Virus record (IMG/VR): IMGVR_UViG_3300035183_000460
Span: 1 to 64,000 of that record
From: a virus
Length of the DNA: 64,000 nucleotides
Direction: 5' to 3' (one strand)
Shown: one piece after another, positions 15,412 to 24,741 of the stretch
Layout: every line of letters starts with the position of its first letter
Position numbering within the stretch: the first letter of the stretch is position 1
Notes under the pieces: generated by a model
What the model was told of the DNA's origin: nothing
What the model saw: the letters and a program-made list of their open reading frames with translations, nothing else
Databases searched by the model: none
Position numbers and translations under genes: made by a program

Positions 15412-16401
15412 ATGGATAAAATACAGCAAATAAATTCTATATTTAGATCTTATAAAATTCTAGCATTATGTAAAGATTATAAAGAAATAAACAATTATTG
15501 TTATTATGATATTATTTTAGAGCCAACGGCGCGTGTTAAAGATATAGAGAAATTTTCTACTGAAATTGGTATTGCATTAAAAAAATATGGTAAACCTAGT
15601 ATCAGATTACTATCTGAGCTTGGTATAATAAGATTAGAGTTTTTTAATAATAATTCTTATATTATAAATATATTTGATTATTTCTATAAGATAAATCCTC
15701 CCCCTGGCAATTTACAGTGTTTATTAGGACAGAATATTCAAGGAGAACGTCTTTGGTTAGATTTAACTACATCTCCTCATATGATCGTATCTGGTACAAC
15801 AGGTTCTGGTAAGAGCACGATATTACACACTATTATTGCAAATTTGCTAAATTATTATGATACTCAAATTTTTTTAATGGATACTAAAAATATTGAATTT
15901 TGTGAATATCCTGAATTTATTAAAAGCAATTTATATTTTGCATCTACGTACAATCAATGTCTTTGTATGTTAAAAGATTTATGTTCAATTATGGAGTCAA
16001 GATATGAATTGTTAAGACAACAAAATATATACAATAATTTGCCGTATATAGTAGTAATTATAGATGAATTCGCAGATTTAATATTGCAAGATATTGATAA
16101 TGAATTCTATAATTTATTGTGCAAATTATCTCAGAAATGTCGTGCATCAAAAATTCATATAATTATATCTACACAGAGACCATCTGTAGATATTATATGT
16201 GGAACCATTAAGTCTAATTTTCCTGTTAGAATTGCTTGTAAAGTTGCTTCTCGTGCAGATTCTAAAGTAATATTAGATGTTGGTGGTGCTGAAAATTTAT
16301 TTGGTAATGGAGATTCTTTACTTAAAAATAATTTAGGAAAACTTGAGAGATTTCAATCGGCTTATACTTCACCAAAAGAAATAAGAAAATACTTTGAATA
16401 A
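15412..16401 (+). CDS. FtsK/SpoIIIE-type DNA translocase
   Basis: A RecA-like motor with Walker A GTTGSGKST, Walker B YIVVIIDEFADLI, and the family's STQRPSVDIICGTIKSNFPVRIACKVASRADSKVILDVGGAENLFGNGDSL region, typical of FtsK/SpoIIIE. A small N-terminal domain (~110 residues) precedes it. There are no N-terminal membrane helices and no gamma domain, so it is a soluble motor. ATG 15412 is used; an upstream TTG at 15373 would add a hydrophobic 13-residue extension that does not look like part of the domain. Possible roles: genome segregation, resolving concatemers, or moving DNA during infection. The packaging motor is separate (58370). Confidence 0.87.
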   Translation: MDKIQQINSIFRSYKILALCKDYKEINNYCYYDIILEPTARVKDIEKFSTEIGIALKKYGKPSIRLLSELGIIRLEFFNNNSYIINIFDYFYKINPPPGNLQCLLGQNIQGERLWLDLTTSPHMIVSGTTGSGKSTILHTIIANLLNYYDTQIFLMDTKNIEFCEYPEFIKSNLYFASTYNQCLCMLKDLCSIMESRYELLRQQNIYNNLPYIVVIIDEFADLILQDIDNEFYNLLCKLSQKCRASKIHIIISTQRPSVDIICGTIKSNFPVRIACKVASRADSKVILDVGGAENLFGNGDSLLKNNLGKLERFQSAYTSPKEIRKYFE

Positions 16402-16402
16402 T

Positions 16403-17053
16403 ATGAAATCTAAAAAGTATAATGATTATTTTTTGATTAAAAATAATATAAATTATTTAATTCAACAAGTAAATTATTCTAATATTGATTTTACCAAACA
16501 TCATAAAATCGCAGCATTAAAAGCGTTCAATGATGTACTAGACGTTCATACTGATGAAATGATAGATTATTTGATAAATCGTAAAAGGGGGTTGGGTATT
16601 CAAAATAAAATATTCAAAAAGTATGTATCTAATATAGAATCAAATATTCCATTTTCATTTAAGCGAGGAAAAAATATAATAAAAGTAAAGTCTGTATTTG
16701 ATTTGGGAATATTTTCAGGCATAAGTAAATTCAAATCTACAATAAATAATGGAATAATTTTAAACAAAACAGAAGATATTTATGTAGGAAGTAGATCTGC
16801 TTTTTATTGTAGACCTTATTATATTGGTAAGGTTCTTGATATCATTAATAATGATAAAATATCTATTATAGATAAGATGATAGATTATAATTTTAATAAA
16901 ATTTATATGGAAAAATATTTGTCTAATATTATGGTTACTGTAATTCATTTAATGGTTCCACCACATTATCAAGCTGGTGGTATGTCATATATTAATAGAG
17001 CTAGAAAACAGATTTCTAATTGCATATTGTCTTATGTAAATAAATACACTTAG
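16403..17053 (+). CDS. Hypothetical protein, 216 aa
   Basis: Not recognised. Basic, mostly helical, with GRKR-like patches (NRKRGLGIQNKIFKKYV) and a C-terminal segment with PPHYQAGGMSYINRARKQ. Starts one base after the FtsK-like stop and probably belongs to the same transcript. Confidence 0.6.
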   Translation: MKSKKYNDYFLIKNNINYLIQQVNYSNIDFTKHHKIAALKAFNDVLDVHTDEMIDYLINRKRGLGIQNKIFKKYVSNIESNIPFSFKRGKNIIKVKSVFDLGIFSGISKFKSTINNGIILNKTEDIYVGSRSAFYCRPYYIGKVLDIINNDKISIIDKMIDYNFNKIYMEKYLSNIMVTVIHLMVPPHYQAGGMSYINRARKQISNCILSYVNKYT

Positions 17054-17068
17054 AGTAGTTATAATATT

Positions 17069-17455
17069 ATGATTAATGCATCTTTTTCCTCAATTTATAC
17101 ATCCAGATGTAAATATTGTGCCGGTGTTCCAAAGAATTATTCTTTTAGAATAGATAAATTTTCATCTAAAAAAATTAAATTTATTTTATTTATTAAAAAT
17201 ACTTTCTTTATAAAAGAATATTTAAATTTTAAAGATGCAATAGTTTTTATTAATGGAAAAAGAAATAAATTTGTAACAACTGCATTTAATAAAATGGATG
17301 TATCAATGTTTAAAAACAACCATGATATTCTAGAAAATAGAATATCAAATTGTTTATCTTGTGATTGTGGTAAAACTATTTGGGCTTATTCTGAATCTCA
17401 TAATAGACGGCACATTATGAATAAACGATGTAAATATAATTATACTTTAAAGTAA
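17069..17455 (+). CDS. Hypothetical zinc-binding protein, 128 aa
   Basis: Not recognised as a family. It has cysteine pairs near both ends: RCKYC at the start and CLSCDCGKTIW...RCKYN at the end, plus a HNRRH segment, which could bind one or two zinc ions. The middle is Phe/Lys-rich and beta-like. Confidence 0.55.
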   Translation: MINASFSSIYTSRCKYCAGVPKNYSFRIDKFSSKKIKFILFIKNTFFIKEYLNFKDAIVFINGKRNKFVTTAFNKMDVSMFKNNHDILENRISNCLSCDCGKTIWAYSESHNRRHIMNKRCKYNYTLK

Positions 17456-17525
17456 AGTATTACTTGTTAGATGTAATTAAACTGTTTTAATTTAACACTA
17501 AATGAATAATAGTAATAGTGTTATA

Positions 17526-17924
17526 TTATGTTTTCAATAATTTTTTTACTTGGTTTTCTAAAAAAACAAAATTATCCGATAGTTCTTCAAATAATTTCCA
17601 TTGTTTTCTAATCAATGTATAACATGAATAATATGACATTCTTCCCAATGTTCTATAATAATTTTCGGAAGCATATGATAAAAATTTTGGATATAATGTT
17701 TTAGAGAAAAAAATCCAATCACCAATATTTTGGAATATTGAAAAGTCTTGTCTTTCTTTAGCAGATGCATATAATAAAGTAATGCTATCTTTAGATAAAT
17801 CTGTTTCTGAATTTATATATTTTGTATATATGCTTATAATATATGTTTTAGTATCGTATTCACATTGTAAATCTTTTAATTTTTCAGTAAAAAATTGATT
17901 TAAATTTGTAAAATCAGTAATCAT
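17526..17924 (-). CDS. Hypothetical protein, 132 aa
   Basis: Not recognised. Helical, Tyr/Phe-rich, no cysteine motif. One of only two - strand genes in the + strand block, between two convergent/divergent neighbours, with no obvious terminator hairpin. Confidence 0.5.
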   Translation of the reverse strand: MITDFTNLNQFFTEKLKDLQCEYDTKTYIISIYTKYINSETDLSKDSITLLYASAKERQDFSIFQNIGDWIFFSKTLYPKFLSYASENYYRTLGRMSYYSCYTLIRKQWKLFEELSDNFVFLENQVKKLLKT

Positions 17925-17957
17925 AAATAAAATATTTAATTATTGAAAGAAAAATGT

Positions 17958-19757
17958 ATGAAAACATTAATTATTGTAGAGTCTCCCACCAAAGCAGATA
18001 AAATACAAAAATTTCTTGATGACAATTATATTGTTTTGTCTAGTAAAGGGCATATAACGGACCTTATTAAGGGAGGTAATCATGGAATTGGAATTGATAT
18101 AGACAACAATTTTAAACCAAAATATGTATTATTACCAGATAAAGTGTCTATTTTAGATAAAATTATGAATATTGCAAAAGAGTGTGATCAAATTCTGATT
18201 GCTTCAGACCCAGATAGAGAGGGTGAGGCTATTGCTTGGCATTTAAAAAATCGTTTATATGATTTAGGTAAACCTATTAAAAGATTTACTTTTAATGAGA
18301 TAACAGAAAAAGCGGTAACACAATCATTAAATAATTTGAGGGATATTGATTTAAATTTATTTCATTCACAGGAAGCCAGAAGGATTTTAGATAGAATAGT
18401 TGGGTTTTCTGTATCATCATTTTTAATGTCAATATATGGACCAAAATTATCTGCTGGCAGAGTACAATCAGTAGTTGTAAGAATGATTATAGATAGAGAA
18501 ATGGAAATAGATTCTTTTAAGCCAGAAGAATTTTGGACTATCAAAGTAAATTTAACAAAAGATGGAAATATTTCTTTTGTTACTAAATATGATGGTAAGA
18601 TTTTAGATAAAAATACTGCAGATACAATAGCATCATCTTTATCTAATAAAGATTATATTGTATCAGATATTTTATCAGATGAAAATAAGAAATTCGCACC
18701 ACCACCATTAATAACTGCTACTTTACAGCAAACAATGTCTAAAATTTATGGTATTACAGCCGATAGAACTATGAGGGCTGCGCAATCATTATATGAAAAC
18801 GGATATTGTACTTATATTAGAACAGATTCTGTTAGAACAGAAGATGATGCTCTTAAAAATCTTAGAGAGTGGTTAAAAGAAAATAAATATGATGTATCTG
18901 AAAAAATAAATGTATTTAAAAATAAAGATTTGTCTCAAGATGCGCATGAATGTATTAGACCAACAGATCTAAATGTTAGACCAGATACTTATGAATTAGC
19001 AAATCCAGATGAAAAGAAAGTTTATGAAGCTATTTGGAAGCATTTTGTTGCAAGTCAAATGAAGCCAGCAGTCTTTAATACTTTAAAGATAGTTGCTCAT
19101 GTTAAAGATAATCCAAAATTAAAAGTTAAAGCGTCAGGAAAATCTTTAAAGGAACTTGGATATCTAAAAGTATTGGATTACAATATATATTCGTCAAAAA
19201 TAGACATACCAAATTTATCTGTTGGAGACAATTTAAAGTTATTTGGTAATAAACCTATTAAATCTGAAAGAAAATTCACACAGCCTCCTTCAAGATTTTC
19301 TGAGGCTGACTTAATAGAAGAATTAAAAAAACGAAGTATTGGTAGACCGGCTACATATGCAGATATTTTATCTAAAATTACATCTAGAAATTATGTTATT
19401 AAACATGGTAATGTATATCGTCCAACAGATTTGGGAAAAAAAATAGTTAAAACATTGATTGATTTCTTTACATTTATGGACTATAATTATACTGCAGATT
19501 TGGAAAAACAATTGGATCATATTGCAGAAAATAAAATGAAGCATATAGATATGCTAAGTTCATTTTATCAACAATTTAAATCTCAATTGTATAATGCTTA
19601 TATTAATTTTGGTTCAGAAATTTGTAAAAAATGTAATAGTCCAATGTTAATTAAAGAATCTAAAAATAAACAAAAATTTTGGGGATGCATAAACTATCCC
19701 AAATGTAATAGTTCTAAATCATATAATGTAAGTGATTATGTATTAAATAATGTATAA
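17958..19757 (+). CDS. topA: DNA topoisomerase I (type IA)
   Basis: LIIVESPTKADKIQKFL opens the TOPRIM domain and ASDPDREGEAIAWHL gives its acidic motif. GPKLSAGRVQSVVVRMIIDRE is a core type IA segment, and YCTYIRTDSVR carries the active-site tyrosine. The C-terminus has one zinc finger (CKKC...CINYPKC). At 599 residues it is shorter than E. coli TopA (865), with fewer zinc repeats. It relaxes negative supercoils through a 5'-phosphotyrosine link. ATG 17958 is used because the family starts MKTLIIVES; TTG at 17943 is possible. Confidence 0.95.
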   Translation: MKTLIIVESPTKADKIQKFLDDNYIVLSSKGHITDLIKGGNHGIGIDIDNNFKPKYVLLPDKVSILDKIMNIAKECDQILIASDPDREGEAIAWHLKNRLYDLGKPIKRFTFNEITEKAVTQSLNNLRDIDLNLFHSQEARRILDRIVGFSVSSFLMSIYGPKLSAGRVQSVVVRMIIDREMEIDSFKPEEFWTIKVNLTKDGNISFVTKYDGKILDKNTADTIASSLSNKDYIVSDILSDENKKFAPPPLITATLQQTMSKIYGITADRTMRAAQSLYENGYCTYIRTDSVRTEDDALKNLREWLKENKYDVSEKINVFKNKDLSQDAHECIRPTDLNVRPDTYELANPDEKKVYEAIWKHFVASQMKPAVFNTLKIVAHVKDNPKLKVKASGKSLKELGYLKVLDYNIYSSKIDIPNLSVGDNLKLFGNKPIKSERKFTQPPSRFSEADLIEELKKRSIGRPATYADILSKITSRNYVIKHGNVYRPTDLGKKIVKTLIDFFTFMDYNYTADLEKQLDHIAENKMKHIDMLSSFYQQFKSQLYNAYINFGSEICKKCNSPMLIKESKNKQKFWGCINYPKCNSSKSYNVSDYVLNNV

Positions 19758-20062
19758 ATTTAATAATTAAGATTTATTATATTAATATTGAATATAAAGT
19801 TTTTAAAACTATATAAATTGTATATGTATGTATCTTGCATGTGTCTTATAAGACTATTGAAGCAGCACTTTAGTTGTGTGAGTATACAATATATTGTTAT
19901 GCAGATCATTTAAATAAAATAATTTTGTATATAATAATTTTTATATAATAATTAAATGAAATAATATATAAAGTGTCTATGTTATAGATGAAAATAAACA
20001 GAGTATCGAAATATTATTAAATCTTTACAAACAAATTAATTTTAATTAGGATATACTATATT
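19758..20062. other. Intergenic stretch, nothing firm
   Basis: 305 AT-rich bases. A 12-base palindrome GTCTTATAAGAC lies near 19844-19855; no tRNA, terminator or convincing ORF seen. It may hold the promoter of the AAA ATPase gene. Confidence 0.35.
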
Positions 20063-21358
20063 ATGCAAAACAAATATTTATTTTTATCACCATTTGATCT
20101 TGAAAAACAAGAACATTTGAGTATTAATATAATTAAAAAATTACATCCAATAAAGTGTGTAGATTTATTAGATAGACCAAAAGAAAATTTAATAGATCTT
20201 ATTAAATGGGTTGAGATTAATTTTAAAGATAATTTATCTAAAAATGAAAATATTTGCACTTTGATCAATAATCAGATAATTATTGATGGTCAGTTTTTAA
20301 AATTTTGTGATATTAAAAATGTAAAAGTTTCCTGTTTAATACAGGATTCTATTGTATCTTGGAAAACGGATAACAATTTTGAAAAATTCTTTATGCAGGG
20401 AGTTTTCTTAATAAAAGGTAATGATTTTGAATTTTTACATGCAGCTTTATTTCATAAAGGTAATCAAAATGAAGATGAAATAAGCTTTTTCGTTTTGGTA
20501 GATGCTTGTAATTATGAAAAATATATTTCATTTAGAAATGAATTCCAATCTTGGACAATGCAAAGAGACAGAGAAAATTTGCATATTAGAGTAATAGATG
20601 GTAATGATATTAATTATACAAAAGACCATTCTTGGGATGATTTGTTTTTGAATAAATCAATTAAGTCAGATATTAAATTTTTAGTTGAGAGCTTTCTATC
20701 ATCTAAAGATTTTTATAATTCCAAGAGAATTCCTTGGAAACGTGGTGTTTTATTATATGGTCCACCAGGAAATGGAAAAACTTCTTTGATTAGAACAATA
20801 ATATCTAATTATAATTTTAAACCAGTTACAATTGCTCCATTGGCAAATGATGAAATGATTTGTGAGGCATTTTCATATGCTGAAGAACACAGCCCATCTT
20901 TGTTATATTTTGAGGATTTAGATTCTTTATTGGATAGGATTGATGTCTCATCATTTTTGAATTTAATGGATGGAGTTTCTGCTCCAAATGGAATGCTAAT
21001 TATAGCTACAGCAAATAATGTTAAAAAATTAAAACCTAATGTTATAAATAGACCTTCTAGATTTGATAGAAAATTTGAAATTCCACTACCAGATGAAAAC
21101 ATGTGTATATTGTTTTTGAAAAAGTGGTTTGGTAAAACAATTTCTTTACAAAAGATTAAACAATTGGCGAAACTATCTGTTAAAAATGAATTTTCTTATG
21201 CTTATTTAAAAGAATTGTACATTTCTTCCATGTTTGAAGCAATATCAAAAAATAGAGACAAACCATCATTGAATGATATAGATAAAGCATATAAAAATAT
21301 TGTTAAGGAAAAGAAATTTACTTTGGGTGACAAAATAAACACAGAAAAATATTTGTGA
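20063..21358 (+). CDS. AAA+ ATPase, BCS1/FtsH-like type
   Basis: N-terminal ~225 residues of unknown fold, then an AAA module: Walker A GPPGNGKTS, Walker B LLYFEDLDSLL, sensor-1 IIATANN, and the second region of homology RPSRFDRKFEIPLPD with an arginine finger candidate. The sequence around the module resembles BCS1-like AAA proteins. No membrane helix is visible. Substrate unknown; remodelling of a virion or replication complex, or partnership with the orphan M41-like peptidase at 35301, are both conceivable. Confidence 0.85.
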   Translation: MQNKYLFLSPFDLEKQEHLSINIIKKLHPIKCVDLLDRPKENLIDLIKWVEINFKDNLSKNENICTLINNQIIIDGQFLKFCDIKNVKVSCLIQDSIVSWKTDNNFEKFFMQGVFLIKGNDFEFLHAALFHKGNQNEDEISFFVLVDACNYEKYISFRNEFQSWTMQRDRENLHIRVIDGNDINYTKDHSWDDLFLNKSIKSDIKFLVESFLSSKDFYNSKRIPWKRGVLLYGPPGNGKTSLIRTIISNYNFKPVTIAPLANDEMICEAFSYAEEHSPSLLYFEDLDSLLDRIDVSSFLNLMDGVSAPNGMLIIATANNVKKLKPNVINRPSRFDRKFEIPLPDENMCILFLKKWFGKTISLQKIKQLAKLSVKNEFSYAYLKELYISSMFEAISKNRDKPSLNDIDKAYKNIVKEKKFTLGDKINTEKYL

Positions 21359-21681
21359 TATATTTTTAATATCACTAATATATTGTGATTGTAAATTTAT
21401 GTTCGATGGCTATAAATATAATTATATATAATTATACTTATTGATCGTTTATCATTATATACATCTTATTAATATTGTTTTTGTTGTTTTAACAACAATA
21501 TATTTATTATTAAAATAAATTATTTTACTGATATATTTAGATAAAAATGTAAGTGCAAAATAATATAATTTTTAATTTCTACAAAATATTAATATTCGGA
21601 ATGTAGAGTAGAAAATATAAATTTCATTAATGAAATTATATTAGTCATAATATTTATGGTAATTTACGATAGGATATAAAA
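21359..21681. other. Intergenic stretch with one hairpin
   Basis: 323 AT-rich bases before the bS21 gene. The only structure seen is the hairpin at 21481-21498. AGGA lies 8 bases before the next start codon. Confidence 0.4.
21481..21498 (+). terminator. Weak hairpin, possible terminator
   Basis: TTGTTG/CAACAA arms with loop TTTTAA, followed by an AT-rich tract rather than a clean T run. It could end the AAA ATPase transcript, but the stem is short and AT-rich. Confidence 0.3.
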
Positions 21682-22032
21682 ATGAAAAAGAAATTTTCAC
21701 ATAAAAATAAAAAATTTGATACACAATCTTCCAAATTTGATTATATTCAGCCCATTGAAGCAAAGCCATTAGAAGTTATAGTTTATGATAATTTCGATAA
21801 GGCTATGAAGGCTTTTAGAACTTTAGTTCAAAGAGAAAGGGTTTTATCTATTTATAAAGAAAAACAATATTATGAGAAACCATCAGATCGTAAAAGAAGG
21901 AAAAAAAATGAATATAAAAGAAAAATTATGGAGCTTGCTAATACAAAATTAATTAAACAAAAGAAGAAAAAAGATAAAGATAAAAGCAAAGAAAATAAAG
22001 AACTTCTTACAGAAGAGAACAATGATGTCTAA
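21682..22032 (+). CDS. rpsU: Ribosomal protein bS21 homologue
   Basis: Residues ~29-85 match bS21: LEVIVYDNFDKAMKAFRTLVQRERVLSIYKEKQYYEKPSDRKRRKKNEYKRK follows the family's iVrenE.fd.ALRRFKr...k.gil.e.r+re.YEKPs..Rkrk...a.rR pattern. A ~28-residue N-terminal and a Lys-rich C-terminal extension are added (116 vs ~70 residues). bS21 binds at the anti-Shine-Dalgarno region of the 30S subunit, so a phage copy could bias initiation toward phage mRNAs; phage bS21 genes are known from huge phages. AGGA is 8 bases upstream. Confidence 0.85.
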   Translation: MKKKFSHKNKKFDTQSSKFDYIQPIEAKPLEVIVYDNFDKAMKAFRTLVQRERVLSIYKEKQYYEKPSDRKRRKKNEYKRKIMELANTKLIKQKKKKDKDKSKENKELLTEENNDV

Positions 22033-22603
22033 ATATTCTAAAACAGAATATGTTCCATATGTACCTAATTATAAAAAAATGAACATAACTCCTACTACAC
22101 AAGATTGTAGTGTTGATTTTTCAAATTCGTCCATATCTTCTGAAGGAGATTTAGATAATCCACGAATACGAAAACCAAATGTCACTACATCTACAAACGT
22201 TCAGTATTCTGAATTTGTTGAAGTCGGTTCTAAAACAGAATATGTTCCTAATGTAGGAAATAATATTGAACATACTTGGGTAGGTATTGATGGAGATATT
22301 GTTGATGATTTAGGTATAAATGGCGATAGTGTAAAAAAATCACTGGAACATCAAGAATACAACGTTGTCACTGAAAATTATACGGATACTGTAAAAAATA
22401 CCTATAATACAACAAATATAGGAGAATATTTAATTATTTTTAATGGACAAATTATATCTACCGGAGATTTATCATCGGTACAAAATGATGTTAGATCTTT
22501 AATTTTTGGTGAGCACGAATTATGTAAAACAAACAATATTAATGTAGAAGATTTAATTGTTCTAAAAAGAATTCCAATTAAAATTGGAGTATTTATAGAG
22601 TGA
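22022..22603 (+). CDS. Hypothetical protein with repeated KTEYVP motif, 193 aa
   Basis: Not recognised. The motif SKTEYVP occurs twice (near residues 5-11 and 73-79). Thr/Asn/Ser-rich and acidic, as in many virion decoration or adhesin proteins. Overlaps the end of the bS21 gene; the start may be the ATG at 22022 or the next one at 22025. Confidence 0.55.
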   Translation: MMSKYSKTEYVPYVPNYKKMNITPTTQDCSVDFSNSSISSEGDLDNPRIRKPNVTTSTNVQYSEFVEVGSKTEYVPNVGNNIEHTWVGIDGDIVDDLGINGDSVKKSLEHQEYNVVTENYTDTVKNTYNTTNIGEYLIIFNGQIISTGDLSSVQNDVRSLIFGEHELCKTNNINVEDLIVLKRIPIKIGVFIE

Positions 22604-22610
22604 GGTCTTT

Positions 22611-23258
22611 TTGGAAAATTCTAGTAGAAAAGCTACAGATGTTTTATTATCTATTGAATCTAAAATAGATACCGTACTTTCATTATATAAGTCTTTATCT
22701 TTTGATATTAAAATATTATCAAATAAAGTTAATTATATTATTGAAAAACAACCACATGAGAAAATTTCCCAACAAATTAAGACAACAGATTTTTCTGTTG
22801 ATGATGATAATAATAATCTTGTTAATGTAAAAAAGGAAGATGCTTTACCTGTTACAGATTATCCAGTAGGATTTAGAAGAACATCTCGCCCAGAAACATA
22901 TGTTACTGATCAGACTGATACATTGATTACACATTCATCAGAACAGGATACAGATTTTAAAGATTATAAATCTAATTCTTTGTTGCCTGTTAATGTTGTA
23001 CAACGTATAGTAGACAAAAATGGAAAATCGTTATTCTTGGCAGAAGTAGAAATTATATCATCTAATAATCCTTCTGACGTCATAAAAACTAGGACAAATG
23101 CTGCTGGCAAGTGGCAAGCTCAACTTACTCCTGGAGAATATAAAGTTTTTATAAGAAAAAGAGAATCTGTAACAAAAAATAAAATTGAAACATTACAAAC
23201 AATTAATGTTGACGGAACAGAGTCATTACTTAATTTAGATATGTTGATCATAAAATAA
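22611..23258 (+). CDS. Protein with coiled coil and carboxypeptidase-regulatory-like (Ig-type) domain
   Basis: The N-terminal ~50 residues form a coiled coil (VLLSIESKIDTVLSLYKSLSFDIKIL). The C-terminal ~80 residues read QRIVDKNGKSLFLAEVEIIS...TRTNAAGKWQAQLTPGEYKVFIRKRE, the beta-sandwich pattern of CarboxypepD_reg-like repeats (G..l..v.V.i......t.Td..G.w...l.pG.Y.v...k). Such domains are common on phage surface proteins. The start is TTG at 22611, with GAGTGAGG just upstream. Confidence 0.65.
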   Translation: MENSSRKATDVLLSIESKIDTVLSLYKSLSFDIKILSNKVNYIIEKQPHEKISQQIKTTDFSVDDDNNNLVNVKKEDALPVTDYPVGFRRTSRPETYVTDQTDTLITHSSEQDTDFKDYKSNSLLPVNVVQRIVDKNGKSLFLAEVEIISSNNPSDVIKTRTNAAGKWQAQLTPGEYKVFIRKRESVTKNKIETLQTINVDGTESLLNLDMLIIK

Positions 23259-23290
23259 TATTATATTTTAAATAATATGTAACATAGATC

Positions 23291-23803
23291 ATGAAAATGA
23301 AAAAAACGCTACTTTTAGGTGCAACTTATGAGGTTTTAAACTTTATAGATTTTCGTAAAACAATTAAGCATTTAGTTAATGAGAAAGTAGAAATTATTTC
23401 GTATTGGGAAGATTATATCTCTTTTGGCAATGGTTTAATTAAACATCCATCAATTGTAAAATTAAAGAAACCTATAAAAAGACATTATTATGTAAATAAT
23501 TTTAGTAGGAAAGCTCTTGTTAAAAGAGATAGAAGTGTTTGCCAATATTGTAATAAAAAATTATCTGCAAATCAAATTACAATAGATCATGTAGTACCAA
23601 GATCACAAGGTGGTGTTACTTCATTTATTAATTGTGTTGTTGCTTGCCAATTATGTAATAGCAAAAAAGATAATAGAACTCCAGATCAAGCAGGAATGAG
23701 GCTTTTAAGGAGACCAACATTACCTTCTTTTCAATTAAGAAGAAATTATATAGATAATATAGATTATTGGCATCAAGATTGGGATAATTTTTTAATTATG
23801 TAA
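23291..23803 (+). CDS. HNH endonuclease
   Basis: RDRSVCQYCNKKLSANQITIDHVVPRSQGGVTSFINCVVACQLCNSKK is the HNH core: CxxC zinc pair, the DHVVPRS catalytic histidine segment, the Asn of SFINCV, and the second CxxC. N-terminal ~80 residues resemble the region that precedes HNH in several phage and bacterial proteins. It may be a free-standing homing endonuclease or act in packaging; no interrupted neighbour gene was identified. Confidence 0.88.
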   Translation: MKMKKTLLLGATYEVLNFIDFRKTIKHLVNEKVEIISYWEDYISFGNGLIKHPSIVKLKKPIKRHYYVNNFSRKALVKRDRSVCQYCNKKLSANQITIDHVVPRSQGGVTSFINCVVACQLCNSKKDNRTPDQAGMRLLRRPTLPSFQLRRNYIDNIDYWHQDWDNFLIM

Positions 23804-24009
23804 ATTATCACAATTATTGTATCATTTACATAAACATAATTCTATGCATGTTGTGTTTTAATGGTAGTAGACATTATGATATTAAGTTATTGATCTAATT
23901 TAAGAAAATATTAGCATATATCATAAAAAATGATGTAATTATAAAAATATACTATAAATTAAGTACAATTTAAGATAAAAAATAATAATCAATAATGATA
24001 TGTTAATTT

Positions 24010-24039
24010 AACCACCATTATTATAATGGTGGTTTTTTT
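24010..24039 (+). terminator. Rho-independent terminator
   Basis: An 11-bp stem AACCACCATTA/TAATGGTGGTT (24010-24020 with 24024-24034), loop TTA, then a run of T to 24039. It lies in the 264-base gap after the HNH gene and before 24068; the rest of that gap shows nothing. Confidence 0.88.
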
Positions 24040-24067
24040 GTATGTAATTATAAACATATAATGATAT

Positions 24068-24334
24068 ATGGAAGTTGAAGTTATTATGAATACAACACAA
24101 TCTTATAATTGTGTAATTTGTGCTGAAGAGTTTGTACCAGAATATTCAGATAATACTGTTTTATCTAAAATAAATATTACAAATTTTAAGATTTGTGAAT
24201 CTTGTGTTAATAAATGTGATCCATCTGAAGATTATCGTCAAGCAAAAGAAATTATTAATTCATATTTGAAATACTCAAATAATCCATATCTATTATTTAA
24301 AGATGCATTAGATATTTTATCTAATATTAAATAA
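24068..24334 (+). CDS. Hypothetical small zinc-finger protein, 88 aa
   Basis: Not recognised. CVICAEEFVP and CESCVNKC give four to five cysteines spaced as a zinc knuckle. Two possible starts, ATG 24068 and ATG 24086. First gene after the terminator. Confidence 0.55.
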   Translation: MEVEVIMNTTQSYNCVICAEEFVPEYSDNTVLSKINITNFKICESCVNKCDPSEDYRQAKEIINSYLKYSNNPYLLFKDALDILSNIK

Positions 24335-24337
24335 TAA

Positions 24338-24493
24338 TTATAGTTCTATTATAATAACTCTTTTTTCTTCTTTTAAATCCTCTTCTTTTTGTTTAGGTTT
24401 TTCAAATGGAATATATTCATCGTAAAGAGGTAATTGGGTTTCTTTATATGTTTCTTTTTCTATTTTATGAATAAAAGGAATATATTCTATCAT
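24338..24493 (-). CDS. Hypothetical small protein, 51 aa
   Basis: Not recognised. Glu/Lys/Pro-rich, with the motif EYIPF twice (MIEYIPFIHK and DEYIPFEKPK). ATG at 24493 has AGAGG 6-7 bases upstream on the - strand, which favours it over a longer form starting at 24541. Convergent with its left neighbour. Confidence 0.45.
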   Translation of the reverse strand: MIEYIPFIHKIEKETYKETQLPLYDEYIPFEKPKQKEEDLKEEKRVIIIEL

Positions 24494-24528
24494 ATTCTGC
24501 CTCTGTATATAATAATATATTATTGATA

Positions 24529-24729
24529 ATGTTTTGTTCAAATTGTTCTAAACTTAGCTATCAGTATACTACTAAACACTGTATTAAATGCAAGTCTTAT
24601 GTATATAATACTATATCTGTATTGTGCGATACATGTTCAGACAACGATTTAATATGTTCTGTATGTATAAAAAAAATTAATACTATTAAAAATAAATTAG
24701 GAGGCGGTTGTAATATGTGTGGAAGATGA
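24529..24729 (+). CDS. Hypothetical cysteine-rich zinc-ribbon protein, 66 aa
   Basis: Contains five CxxC pairs: CSNC, CIKC, CDTC, CSVC and CNMC, enough for two zinc sites. No family is recognised. Start ATG 24529; a TTG at 24523 is in frame. Ends 13 bases before the peptide deformylase gene. Confidence 0.6.
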   Translation: MFCSNCSKLSYQYTTKHCIKCKSYVYNTISVLCDTCSDNDLICSVCIKKINTIKNKLGGGCNMCGR

Positions 24730-24741
24730 TATAATCATAGT

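Noticed and set aside
21400-21425. A GTTCGA string as a tRNA T-loop
   Set aside because: No flanking stems or acceptor can be formed; no tRNA gene was found anywhere in the window.
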